From: Flammeovirgaceae bacterium
GTDB lineage: Bacteria; Bacteroidota; Bacteroidia; Cytophagales; Cyclobacteriaceae
NCBI GenBank assembly: GCA_023251155.1
Contig: JAHEZH010000051.1
Coordinates: 1,322-35,078 of the forward strand
DNA: 33,757 bases
Direction of reading: 5' to 3'
Below are positions 1 to 8,600 of the stretch, piece by piece. The translations under genes were made by a program, and so were the position numbers. Each line of letters starts with the position of its first letter. Position 1 is the stretch's first letter. Below the pieces are notes generated by a model. That model did not search any database and was not told the origin of the DNA. It saw only the letters and a program-made list of their open reading frames with translations.

Positions 1-319
1 GGTTTTTCCATAAAAATGACCGTAAAACTAAGCAGGTTTTAGCTTATTTTCAGAAGGGTTTCTCGCAAAGACGCGGAGGTGCAGCGAATTACTCCCCATT
101 CGCCTCCGGTACATTGTGTACTCACTCTTTCATCTGCATCCGATCATGGTCCACTCATCGTTTGCGATTCGATGTGGATCCGTTCCGTAATTTCAGAGAG
201 ACTCAATTTTTGGGCTTTGGCTTTAAAAAATGCCAGGGAAGGCCACTCGTTTTCGGGAACTGCTTAAATTCGGGTTTTTTGAAAGGAGCCTGTCGTTTTA
301 TTTGCTAAAATTCAGGCAA
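1..319. other. Gene-poor region with no supported feature
   Basis: I see no convincing gene here. Two overlapping plus-strand open frames (79-267 and 114-308) have no recognisable domain, compete with each other and have unnatural composition. The stretch around 58-87 contains the wording CTCGCAAAGACGCGGAGG, which resembles the CGCAAAGACGC-type interspersed intergenic repeat I associate with several bacterial genomes, but only one copy is visible here. No tRNA fold is seen. The end of an upstream gene could lie outside the window. Confidence 0.5.
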
Positions 320-323
320 TTGC

Positions 324-354
324 TTGTAATCCTGCCGATAGTGGTATAATTTCG
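324..354 (+). promoter_or_regulatory. Candidate Bacteroidota-type promoter of the small basic protein gene
   Basis: TTG at 324-326 is followed after 20 bases by TAATTTCG (347-354), which matches the Bacteroidota -7 motif TAnnTTTG at all but one fixed position. The overlapping TATAAT at 345-350 would also fit a classical -10 box. Initiation would fall near 359-362, leaving a leader of about 20 bases before the ATG at 380. Confidence 0.5.
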
Positions 355-379
355 CGCCTCGTTTAAACAGAAAACAGTC

Positions 380-541
380 ATGTCAGTAACCAGACTTAAG
401 CGTAAAAACCGCAAAGATAAGGCTAAATCGGCCCGCAGAAGAACTGCACTAAAGATCCAAAACTTCAAGCCGGTAATGAAATCGGTAGATGTAGAGGCGA
501 TCAAGGAAGAATTCAAAGCAAAAGCAACTGCTAAGAAATAA
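380..541 (+). CDS. Small lysine/arginine-rich conserved hypothetical protein (53 aa)
   Basis: The 53-residue product starts MSVTRLKRKNRKDKAKSARR and is strongly basic, especially over its first 34 residues, with a charged helical C-terminal half (VEAIKEEFKAKA). There is no signal peptide, membrane segment or cysteine. I recall similar short 'MSVT(K/R)LKRK' proteins as conserved hypotheticals in Cytophagales and relatives. Function is unknown; the composition suggests binding to nucleic acid or the ribosome, which is inference. It has its own candidate promoter (324-354) and an intrinsic terminator (614-642), so it is probably monocistronic. The defined transcription signals and sensible composition are why I call it real despite its size. 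Confidence 0.75.
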   Translation: MSVTRLKRKNRKDKAKSARRRTALKIQNFKPVMKSVDVEAIKEEFKAKATAKK

Positions 542-562
542 GTAAATTCGAAAATGAGAGGA

Positions 563-584
563 TTAATCGATTAAAGGATTAATC
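563..584. repeat. Palindrome with an overlapping direct repeat 3' of the small gene
   Basis: TTAATCGATTAA (563-574) is a perfect 12-base palindrome. The 10-mer AGGATTAATC occurs at 559-568 and again at 575-584. It lies between the stop codon at 541 and the terminator at 614. Its role is unknown; it could be an RNA fold in the 3' untranslated region or a protein-binding site. Confidence 0.4.
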
Positions 585-613
585 ATCGAAGGATTGAATT
601 TTCAATGTTAATG

Positions 614-642
614 AGCCGATGGGAGACCATTCGGCTTTTTTT
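614..642 (+). terminator. Intrinsic terminator of the small basic protein gene
   Basis: The stem AGCCGA-TGG pairs with CCA-(T)-TCGGCT around a GAGA tetraloop, with one bulged T, and runs directly into seven T residues (636-642). The orientation fits termination of the plus-strand gene ending at 541. Confidence 0.85.
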
Positions 643-689
643 GTTAGGGCTCGTTCACTTTCATCTTCACATCTTGAGGACATTTTCAA

Positions 690-1202
690 CTATTGCGGAT
701 GGATCGCTCCTCGCTTCCCCAATTCAATCACCTCCATATTCTCTATCTTCTTGTCATTGATTTCAAAACGGACCAGTGTTTTGATGGCATGAAATCCATG
801 ATTGCCTGCTGCTCCGGGATTGAGGTAGAGCATTCCATTAAAACCAGGATCTTTCTTTATCCGCAGAATGTGTGAGTGACCGCAGATGAAAATATCGGGT
901 ATTCGTTCTTTCAGTATTTTCTTTACACGCGGATTGTAGTTAGGGGGAGCTCCGCCGATGTGTGTCATCCAGATGGTAAGTCCTTCGCATTGCCACCACC
1001 GGTCTTCCGGGAAGCGTGCTTCCATCTCCTTATCATCGATGTTGCCATACACGGCACGCAGGGGTTTGAATTTTTCCAGCTCATCCGCTACCGCACGATC
1101 ACCGATATCTCCACCATGCCAGATTTCATCTACTTCACGGAAGTAGGTGAATACTTTTGGATCGAGGAAACTATGAGTATCGGAGAGGAGACCTATTTTC
1201 AT
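690..1202 (-). CDS. YfcE/MJ0936-type metallophosphoesterase
   Basis: This is a 170-residue single-domain calcineurin-like phosphoesterase of the YfcE family, expected to be a cytoplasmic divalent-metal phosphodiesterase. All metal-binding motifs are present in order: D8-x-H10 (SDTH), G31-D32 in HGGD, G53-N54 in YGNID, H81 in MTHIGG, and the terminal GHSH at 108-111. The length is typical. The physiological substrate of this family is mostly unknown; members hydrolyse model phosphodiesters such as bis-p-nitrophenyl phosphate. The ATG at 1202 places the first strand (MKIGLLSDTH) at the very N terminus, as expected. A strong terminator (1226-1261) separates it from the permease gene upstream, so it probably has its own promoter, possibly the near-consensus TAATTTTC on the minus strand at 1226-1219. 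Confidence 0.9.
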   Translation of the reverse strand: MKIGLLSDTHSFLDPKVFTYFREVDEIWHGGDIGDRAVADELEKFKPLRAVYGNIDDKEMEARFPEDRWWQCEGLTIWMTHIGGAPPNYNPRVKKILKERIPDIFICGHSHILRIKKDPGFNGMLYLNPGAAGNHGFHAIKTLVRFEINDKKIENMEVIELGKRGAIHPQ

Positions 1203-1225
1203 GTTTAGTATTCGGATGGAAAATT

Positions 1226-1261
1226 AAAAAAGAATAGCTACCCTTTTTGGATAGCTATTCT
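1226..1261 (-). terminator. Intrinsic terminator of the MacB-like permease gene
   Basis: On the minus strand a perfect 10-bp stem, AGAATAGCTA with TAGCTATTCT (plus-strand arms 1231-1240 and 1252-1261), is extended by an internal CC/GG pairing around an A-rich loop. It is followed immediately by six T residues. It lies 36 bases past the stop of the permease gene that ends at 1297. Confidence 0.9.
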
Positions 1262-1296
1262 GAGAAGCTTCTTTTTCGCCATGAAGGATCACCCGG

Positions 1297-3732
1297 TTAT
1301 TCATAGCGAATGGAATCGACCGGGTTGGCCCAGGCGGCTTTGAGTGACTGGTAGCTGATGGTGAGGAGTGCCACCAGCAGGGAAGCAATACCTCCTAGTG
1401 CAAATACCGGCCAGCCTAAAGGAGTTCGATAAGCAAATCCATCGAGCCACTGCGAAGCGGCATACCATGCGGCAGGTGCAGCGATTACAAAAGCAATCAT
1501 CACCAACACAATGAATTCTTTCGACAGAAGTGCCACAATGTTATGAGCGGTAGCTCCCAGCACTTTACGAATGCCAATCTCTTTGGTACGCTGTGTAGCT
1601 GTAAAGGAGGCCAGGCCGAACAGCCCCAGGCAGGAGATGAAAATCGTCAAGGCGGCACCCGTGTTCACCAGTTTAGCAGTACGTTTTTCATTTTCATAAA
1701 AATTACGGATGGATTCATCGAGGAAGGTGTATTTGAATTCGCTATCGGGGTAGATTTTCTTCCAGGCGGCGGTGATGGCATCCAGGGATGGTTTTAGGTT
1801 AATGATCTCTTCTCCGTTAGTTGCCAGTCGCACCGCGAAGCCGGATGATTCGCTTTCATAGCGGTAAGCCAACGGTTCGATCGTATGATGCAGTGACTGG
1901 AAATGAAAATCTTCCAGCACACCTACAATGGTTTCTGGTTTGTCGTTATTGCCGATCACCACCTCTCCGACAATATCGGCCGGATTATCGAAGCCCAGTT
2001 TTTTACATAGTGCACGGTTCACCAGCATTTCGCGAGCGCTGTCTACCGGCTGCACATTGCGACCTGCAATTAACTTAATGTCATACACGCTGAGGTAAGA
2101 AGTGTCACCATAGCGCTGATGTACATTGAGCGGAATTTCAACAGTACCTTTTTTGTATTTAATGCCATTGGTGCTGTAGCCTTTCTGAGCTGGAGGAGAT
2201 CCGTTGCGGCTGATGCCCGTGATACCGGCAATCTGTGCCAGCTCATTCTGAAATGTATTGACCTTATCTGATTTTTCATACCATGGAGTATAGATGTTAA
2301 TGATCGCATCTTTCGTAAACCCCATGTCTTTGTTGAGCATGTAATTGATTTGCCAGCCCATGATAATGGTGCCCACAATGAGTAGTTGCGAAAATGAAAA
2401 TTGAAACACGGTAAGCACTTTTCGCAGCTGCGCCGAGCGTGACATGCGGCTGTTAGCGACCTGGTTTTTTAACGCGGTAGCCGGAAGAAAGGAGGACAAA
2501 ACGAAAGCAGGATAGATACCGGCTGCCACTGCGATGACGGCAATTGTGATGAGGAGAAAAAGTAATGTGGAGGGAGCAAATAAATTCAATGTATTGCCTT
2601 TTGGCAGGAATTCATCGAATAACACCAGCGCAAGCCTGGCCAATGGGATAGCAATAAGAATGGCAATGGAAGTGAGTACGGTGCTTTCGGTCAGGAAATG
2701 ACGGATCAACGCCGCGCGTGAGCTGCCCATCACTTTACGAAGACCAACTTCTTTTGCTCTGCGCACGGATTGTGCCGTTTCGAGATTGATGAAATTAATA
2801 GCGGCAATCAATAACAATAACAAAGCTACGATTATCAGCGTGCGCAGCGTTTTCATATCGGCCGGGTTGTTGCCATTATCAAACGTGCCCAGCTTTACAT
2901 TGAAATGAAGATCGCTAAGCGATTGTAGTTTATAGTTGGCTCTCCATTCTTCGTCTGCATTTTTTTCTTTATACGCATTATCGAGCAGGGTCATTTGTTC
3001 GGTAGTCTTTTGCAACGGTGTGCCCGGCAATAGCTTGATGAAGCACTGTGTACTGCTGTTGGTACTGTTCCAGTCTTCTTCGTTATAATTTTCCTTCAAC
3101 CAGCTTTTTTCAATAGTAGGATAGGAAATGAAATCGGTGAAGTGAAGATCGGTTTGCTGCGTAACGGTCTTTACTAAACCGGCCACGGTTAGCTCCAATG
3201 AGTCGTGATAATAGATACGCTGACCTATTACTTTGTCGGGCTCCGCTGTGCCGAAGTAGGTGAGGGCTTTGTCTTCGGTAAGCACTACGTTGAAGGGATG
3301 ATTCAAAACGTTGGCGGAGCCCGAAGTCCATTGATAGAAATCAAAGACCTTGAAATAGTCGGAATCAACAATGGCACTATTTTTTTGGACGCCAAACTCT
3401 TTTTTCTCCTCCTGCAGAAGGTGGACTTTAGAAGAATAAGTGTGAAATCGTGTGGTCGCTTCCAATCCGGTGAACGATGATCGCACGGCAGAAGGTAATG
3501 CGATGGGTACCCCCCTGTTTACTCCATCGAACAAGCCACTGAATTCACTATAGATTCTGTAGATGCGATCACGGTCGGGTTGAAAGCGATCGAATCCGAG
3601 CTCGTAATTCGTCAGCAGAAAGATGACGAGGCATCCTGCGGCACCTACTGAAAGCCCGGCTATCTTAATAAAAGAATAGAGTGGATTTCTTCTGAGGTTA
3701 CGTAGTGCGATGAGAAGATAATTTTGCAACAT
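1297..3732 (-). CDS. MacB/FtsX-type ABC transporter permease (811 aa)
   Basis: This is a large inner-membrane permease of the Bacteroidota-expanded MacB/FtsX type. The layout is one N-terminal helix (about 20-45), a periplasmic MacB_PCD domain (to about 285), an FtsX domain with three or four helices (about 290-450), a second periplasmic domain (about 460-680), and a second FtsX domain (about 685-805). Eight helices are visible. Both FtsX domains carry the coupling-helix signature: RAKEVGLRKVMGSS in the first and QRTKEIGIRKVLGA in the second. No ATPase is fused or adjacent, so it must use a LolD/MacB-type ATPase encoded elsewhere. The family acts in mechanotransmission or export of peptides, lipoproteins or drugs; the substrate here cannot be told. 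A paralogue with the same plan lies at 30454-32826. Confidence 0.9.
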   Translation of the reverse strand: MLQNYLLIALRNLRRNPLYSFIKIAGLSVGAAGCLVIFLLTNYELGFDRFQPDRDRIYRIYSEFSGLFDGVNRGVPIALPSAVRSSFTGLEATTRFHTYSSKVHLLQEEKKEFGVQKNSAIVDSDYFKVFDFYQWTSGSANVLNHPFNVVLTEDKALTYFGTAEPDKVIGQRIYYHDSLELTVAGLVKTVTQQTDLHFTDFISYPTIEKSWLKENYNEEDWNSTNSSTQCFIKLLPGTPLQKTTEQMTLLDNAYKEKNADEEWRANYKLQSLSDLHFNVKLGTFDNGNNPADMKTLRTLIIVALLLLLIAAINFINLETAQSVRRAKEVGLRKVMGSSRAALIRHFLTESTVLTSIAILIAIPLARLALVLFDEFLPKGNTLNLFAPSTLLFLLITIAVIAVAAGIYPAFVLSSFLPATALKNQVANSRMSRSAQLRKVLTVFQFSFSQLLIVGTIIMGWQINYMLNKDMGFTKDAIINIYTPWYEKSDKVNTFQNELAQIAGITGISRNGSPPAQKGYSTNGIKYKKGTVEIPLNVHQRYGDTSYLSVYDIKLIAGRNVQPVDSAREMLVNRALCKKLGFDNPADIVGEVVIGNNDKPETIVGVLEDFHFQSLHHTIEPLAYRYESESSGFAVRLATNGEEIINLKPSLDAITAAWKKIYPDSEFKYTFLDESIRNFYENEKRTAKLVNTGAALTIFISCLGLFGLASFTATQRTKEIGIRKVLGATAHNIVALLSKEFIVLVMIAFVIAAPAAWYAASQWLDGFAYRTPLGWPVFALGGIASLLVALLTISYQSLKAAWANPVDSIRYE

Positions 3733-4008
3733 GGTTTCGAGGTTGGTTGGTACGACTTACTAAAAGACACGACTCTTTTTAAAGGATGCATTTCATCATG
3801 AAATAGTTTTAGATTCAATTTACTGTTTAATTAATAAATTAATAATCCTTTCATGATTCAATCGTCTCCCTGCCTGATGTGCAATCGTTTGATGATCGCT
3901 GAAGAAAGGACGATATGCCGACACTGCCGATCTGTTCATCACATCATGATGCCGAATGTGTAATTTGCGGGCAGGACAAGTCGCTACTATTTTAGATATT
4001 GCAGTCTG
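3733..4008. other. Divergent intergenic region between the permease and the RND cluster
   Basis: This AT-rich 276-base region separates divergently transcribed genes and should hold promoters for both. The clearest element is the perfect inverted repeat ATTTCATCATGAAAT at 3790-3804 (7-bp arms, one central base), positioned about 60 bases upstream of the permease start. It suits a dimeric repressor or activator site. No exact TTG/TAnnTTTG pair stands out. No gene is seen in it. Confidence 0.45.
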
Positions 4009-4413
4009 GTGGTTAATATAATTTCCATATCTATTCGCAGAACAGTAGCATTGCTGCTGTCGGTGTATCTTTTCAACTTCAGTGTTGATAGCAAAGATGC
4101 CTTGCCTGATTATGTGGAGGAAGATCTTTCTTACAACGACATCGAGAGTGTTTATGAAATAGTAGCAGAAACTATTTTTGGGATTGATAATGCCGTAAGT
4201 GAATACGATGAGCACGATCTGGAAGAAGGCGAATCGGTAGATATTGGTGACTTTACTTTTTATAACGATTACAGTCTGCTTCAATGCAGTATGGGGACGG
4301 CCTGCCTAATTCAAAACCTGAGGTACAATACTTTTTGTTTCAATCAACTGGAGACCTGCTGGTCAAAAATCTATGACCCGCCACCCTGGATGTGCGCTGC
4401 ACCGGTAGTTTAA
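4009..4413 (+). CDS. Small secreted acidic protein upstream of the RND operon (134 aa, unknown)
   Basis: This 134-residue product starts at a GTG, because no ATG is available between the upstream in-frame stop at 3961 and the conserved-looking part. Residues 10-24 (RRTVALLLSVYLFNF) look like a signal peptide or single anchor. The mature part is strongly acidic (about residues 28-85, rich in D and E), followed by a cysteine-containing C-terminal tail (about 93-131) with five or so cysteines and a PPPW motif. I do not recognise the family. It ends 61 bases before the adaptor gene on the same strand and could be its first cistron. Acidic exported proteins sometimes accompany metal-efflux RND systems, but the pump here is of the drug (HAE1) type, so a metal role is speculation. 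Confidence 0.6.
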   Translation: MVNIISISIRRTVALLLSVYLFNFSVDSKDALPDYVEEDLSYNDIESVYEIVAETIFGIDNAVSEYDEHDLEEGESVDIGDFTFYNDYSLLQCSMGTACLIQNLRYNTFCFNQLETCWSKIYDPPPWMCAAPVV

Positions 4414-4474
4414 CTACTGCTGGTTCAAATACCTACCTGTACACATTCCTTTTTCTTTACATTACTTTTTTGAA

Positions 4475-5623
4475 ATGATGTTTAAATCGTTAAACATCGG
4501 TCATCTTTTTCTACGAAGGATGCCGATACTAATTTTAGTTATTACTTTATTCGCTTCGTGTGGTAGCAAAAAGCAGCAGCGGGTGGTCTACGAGAAATTT
4601 CCGGTGACCACACCTGCTTTGAAAGACACCTTTTATGTGAATGAATATGTGGCTGATATTCATTCGGTGCGCAACATTGAAGTCCGTGCACGTATTGGCG
4701 GCTTCATCGAAACCATACACATTGATGAAGGGCAGTTTGTGAAAGAAGGTCAGCTTCTGTTCAGCATCAGCAGCCAGGAGTATAAGCAAGAACTAACGAA
4801 GGCAAGAGCATCGCTGGCCAGTGCGGTAGCCGAAGCCAAATCAACGGAAGTGGAGTTGAACAGCGTAAAGATGCTGGCAAGTAAGAATGTGGTTTCGAAA
4901 AGTGAACTGGATATTGCGCAAGCCAGGTGGGAAGCACAGCTGGCGAAAATAGAAGAAGCGAAGGCCGATGAAGCCAGCGCTGAACTTAAACTGTCGTTCG
5001 CAAAAGTAAGAGCGCCATTCAGCGGAGTGGTCAATCGCATCTCTAATAAGATCGGGAGTCTTATTGAAGAAGGGACATTGCTTACCACCCTTTCTGACAA
5101 TCACGAAGTGTTTGCTTATTTCAACGTGTCAGAAAAAGAGTACCTCAACCTGGTGGGTGAGCGGAATATAGATCAACGCAAAAATATCGTGCTTACCCTT
5201 GCCAACAACAAGCAACATCCGTACAAAGGGGTGATTGAAACAGTAGAAAGTGAAATGGACAAATCAACAGGTAACATTGCCTTTCGAGCACGCTTCCCCA
5301 ACCCTGACCTCATATTGAAGAATGGTGCTACTGGTAAAATAGCGATCACCAATCCGTTAGATTCAGTACTACTCATACCTCAGAAGTCCACTTTTGAAAT
5401 ACAGGACAATATTTATGTCTATGTGGTGGATAATAAAAACAAAGTGCAAATCCGGGAGATTAAACCACGACTGCGCATACCTCATTTTTATGTGATCGAA
5501 TCAGGCGTTACCGACAAAGACCGGATCGTTTACGAAGGTATTCAGCGCGTGAAGGAAGGGGATCAGATCGATCCGCAGCCGATTCAAATGCAAAACATAA
5601 TGGTGCAGCTCGACGGGCTGTAA
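4475..5623 (+). CDS. RND efflux periplasmic adaptor (membrane fusion) lipoprotein
   Basis: This 382-residue AcrA/MexA-family adaptor joins the inner-membrane pump to the outer-membrane factor. The N terminus has a basic region with RR at 14-15, a hydrophobic core and the lipobox F-A-S-C29, so it should be lipid-anchored in the periplasm. A start at the ATG at 4520 would leave only 13 residues before the cysteine, so 4475 (or the adjacent ATG at 4478) is preferred. Domains follow the family order: barrel-sandwich/lipoyl half (about 65-98, GGFIETIHIDEGQFVKEG), an alpha-helical hairpin (about 100-172), the second lipoyl half (APFSGVV to IEEGTLL), then beta-barrel and membrane-proximal domains. 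It is followed after 27 bases by the pump gene, and they are surely one operon. Confidence 0.93.
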   Translation: MMFKSLNIGHLFLRRMPILILVITLFASCGSKKQQRVVYEKFPVTTPALKDTFYVNEYVADIHSVRNIEVRARIGGFIETIHIDEGQFVKEGQLLFSISSQEYKQELTKARASLASAVAEAKSTEVELNSVKMLASKNVVSKSELDIAQARWEAQLAKIEEAKADEASAELKLSFAKVRAPFSGVVNRISNKIGSLIEEGTLLTTLSDNHEVFAYFNVSEKEYLNLVGERNIDQRKNIVLTLANNKQHPYKGVIETVESEMDKSTGNIAFRARFPNPDLILKNGATGKIAITNPLDSVLLIPQKSTFEIQDNIYVYVVDNKNKVQIREIKPRLRIPHFYVIESGVTDKDRIVYEGIQRVKEGDQIDPQPIQMQNIMVQLDGL

Positions 5624-5650
5624 TTGTTTTTAACGTAAACTGAACTCTTC

Positions 5651-8600
5651 ATGACTTCTATTTTTATAAACAGGCCCATCCTGTCTATTGTTATTTCTGT
5701 ATTCATTACGGTGCTGGGAGTGCTGGCGGTAACACAGCTGCCCATGACCCAGTTCCCTGACATTGCACCGACTGAAGTAACGGTAACTACAAAATATACC
5801 GGTGCCAATGCGCTTACCTGTACCAAAGCAGTAGTCACTCCGCTGGAGCGGGCCATTAATGGTGTACCGGGGATGTCCTACATGTCTTCCGTATCGGGCA
5901 ATGACGGTACGAGTGTTATACAAATCGTTTTTAAAGTAGGGACTGATCCGGAAGTGGCATCGGTGAATGTACAGAACCGTGTGGCTTCGGTGTTGGACGA
6001 ATTGCCGGAGGAAGTAATTAAGTCCGGTGTGATTGTAGAGAAGGTGGTGAACAGCATGCTCATGTACATCAATCTGATGAGCACGGACGAAGGTCTGGAT
6101 GAATTATTTCTTTACAACTTCACGGACATTAACCTGCTTGCTGAGCTGAGACGTATCGATGGAGTGGGGTTTGCAGACATTATGGGCTCACGCGAATATT
6201 CCATGCGTGTGTGGCTGAAACCGGATCGTATGCTGGCATACGATGTTTCTGCTGCGGATGTAATCCGTAGTTTGCAAAGTCAGAACATAGAAGCTGCTCC
6301 CGGTAAAATTGGAGAGAGCTCCGATCGTAAAGCGCAGTCATTGCAATATGTCATCCGCTATACCGGTAAATACAATACTGAGAAACAATATGAAAACGTG
6401 GTGATCAAGGCCAATGAAGATGGTGAGATCCTTCGGCTTAAAGACATAGCGGAGATTGAATTTGGTTCACAGGAGTATGATGTGCTTTCAAAAGAAAAGG
6501 GGCGGCCCTCTGCGGCTATTTTGCTGAAACAAAGATCAGGTTCTAACGCACGCAAAGTAATCAGCGATATTAAACAGAAGATGGAAGAGTTGAAAGCCAC
6601 TTCATTTCCTGCCGGTATTGATTATACCATCAGTTATGATGTATCCCGGTTCCTCGATGCCTCGATCGATGAAGTGAAGAAAACACTCATTGAAGCGTTC
6701 ATCTTGGTGTCATTGGTTGTATTCATTTTTCTCCAGGACTGGCGTTCGACACTTATTCCTGCGATTGCTGTTCCCGTCTCCCTCATCGGTACTTTTTTCT
6801 TTATGCAGCTGATGGGTTTTTCATTGAACCTGATCACACTCTTTGCATTGGTATTGTCCATTGGTATTGTGGTGGATAATGCGATTGTGGTGGTGGAGGC
6901 GGTTCACTTTAAAATGGAGAAGCTTCACATAGATGCACGCCAGGCTACCCATGAAGCCATGAAGGAAATCACCGGAGCGATCGTGGCGATTACATTAGTC
7001 ATGTCAGCGGTGTTTGTGCCTGTTGCATTCATGTCCGGCCCTTCCGGTATTTTCTATCGACAGTTTTCATTGACCATGGCCGCGGCTATTGTACTGTCGG
7101 GTGTAATTGCCATGACACTGACGCCTGCCTTGTGTGCCTTGATGTTGAAAAGTACGCATGGTAAGGCCGTCAAGCGGAATGTACTGCAGCGCTTCTTTGA
7201 TGGATTCAACCATTGGTACAACGGCCTGTCGCTGCGTTACCAGCATTTGTTGAAGACCATTGCCAATAGAAGAGTAGTGACCATCGGGATGTTGCTTTTC
7301 TTTTGTTTGGGTACCGGGCTATTGGGCAAGACCCTCTCATCCGGTTTTATTCCCAACGAAGATCAGGGAATGTTTTATGCCGCGGTCACTACGCCATCAG
7401 GTTCAACACTGGAGCGTACCGCATTGGTGGTAGATGAAATTCAAAATGCTGCCGAGAAGATGGACATGGTTTCATCGGTATCGACACTTGCCGGCTTTAA
7501 TATATTAACGGACGGCACAGGAGCTACTTATGGGATGTGTATGATCAATATGAAACCGTGGGATGAGCGTAAAGAATCCGTAGAGGAAACGATACAAATG
7601 CTGCGTGAAAAGACGGCACATATTAAAGATGCGACCATCGAGTTTTTTCCGCCACCTGCCGTGCCGGGCTATGGAAATGCCAGTGGTTTTGAGTTACGCC
7701 TGCTGGATAAAACACGAAGCGATGACTTGACGTCGCTTCAAAAGACCTCCAATGAATTTGTGAGGGCATTGAATGCGCGTGCCGAGATTCAAAATACATT
7801 CACCAGCTTCGATGCCAGCTTTCCGCAATACATGGTGCACATTGATAATGACAAGGCCGTGCAAAAAGGGGTGGCAGTCGACGAAGCCTTGAACAACCTG
7901 CAAGCGCTGATCGGAAGTTTTTATGCCACCAACTTCATTCGCTTCGGACAAATGTATAAAGTGATGGTGCAAGCCTTGCCCGAATACCGTGCACAACCAA
8001 ATGATCTATTAAAACTGTATGTGAACAATGCTGATGGTGAGGCCGTACCGTATTCTTCATTTGCCAGCATTGAACGTGTCTATGGTCCTGATTTGCTCAC
8101 GCGCTATAACATGTACACTTCTGCGATGATGAATGGCGAAAGTGCCCCTGGCTATAGCAGTGGCAGCGCATTGAAAGCCGTACAGGAGGTGGCCGCGCAA
8201 ACATTGCCACCCGGCTATGATATTGACTGGGCGGGGGTGAGCCGCGATGAAGTACTGGCCGGTAATGAAGCCATTTATATTTTTATGATTTGCTTGTTGT
8301 TTGTGTACCTGTTGCTGGCGGCCCAATACGAAAGTTTACTGTTGCCAATGCCGGTTATCCTGTCATTGCCTACCGGGATTTTTGGTGCATTCTTTTTCCT
8401 GATGATGTTGGGATTGGAGAATAACATCTACGCACAGGTAGCCATGGTGATGCTCATCGGGTTGCTTGGCAAGAATGCCATACTCATTGTCGAGTTTGCT
8501 TCACTGAGACAGAAAGAAGGAGCCTCGCCATTTGAGGCAGCGATCGATGCGGCTACTGATCGTCTTCGTCCGATACTGATGACTTCCTTTGCCTTTATTG

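Noticed and set aside
79-308. Two short plus-strand open frames in the 5' gene-poor region
   Set aside because: They overlap in different frames, show no domain, signal peptide or natural composition, and have no promoter or ribosome signal.
298-516. A minus-strand 72-codon frame opposite the small basic protein gene
   Set aside because: It is antisense to a gene with its own promoter and terminator, and its product has no recognisable character.
3820-4284. A minus-strand 154-codon frame overlapping the small acidic protein
   Set aside because: It covers the divergent promoter region and the opposite strand of a frame with a signal peptide; its product looks like random translation rich in I, H, N and Y. 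I keep some doubt, because neither frame has a known family.
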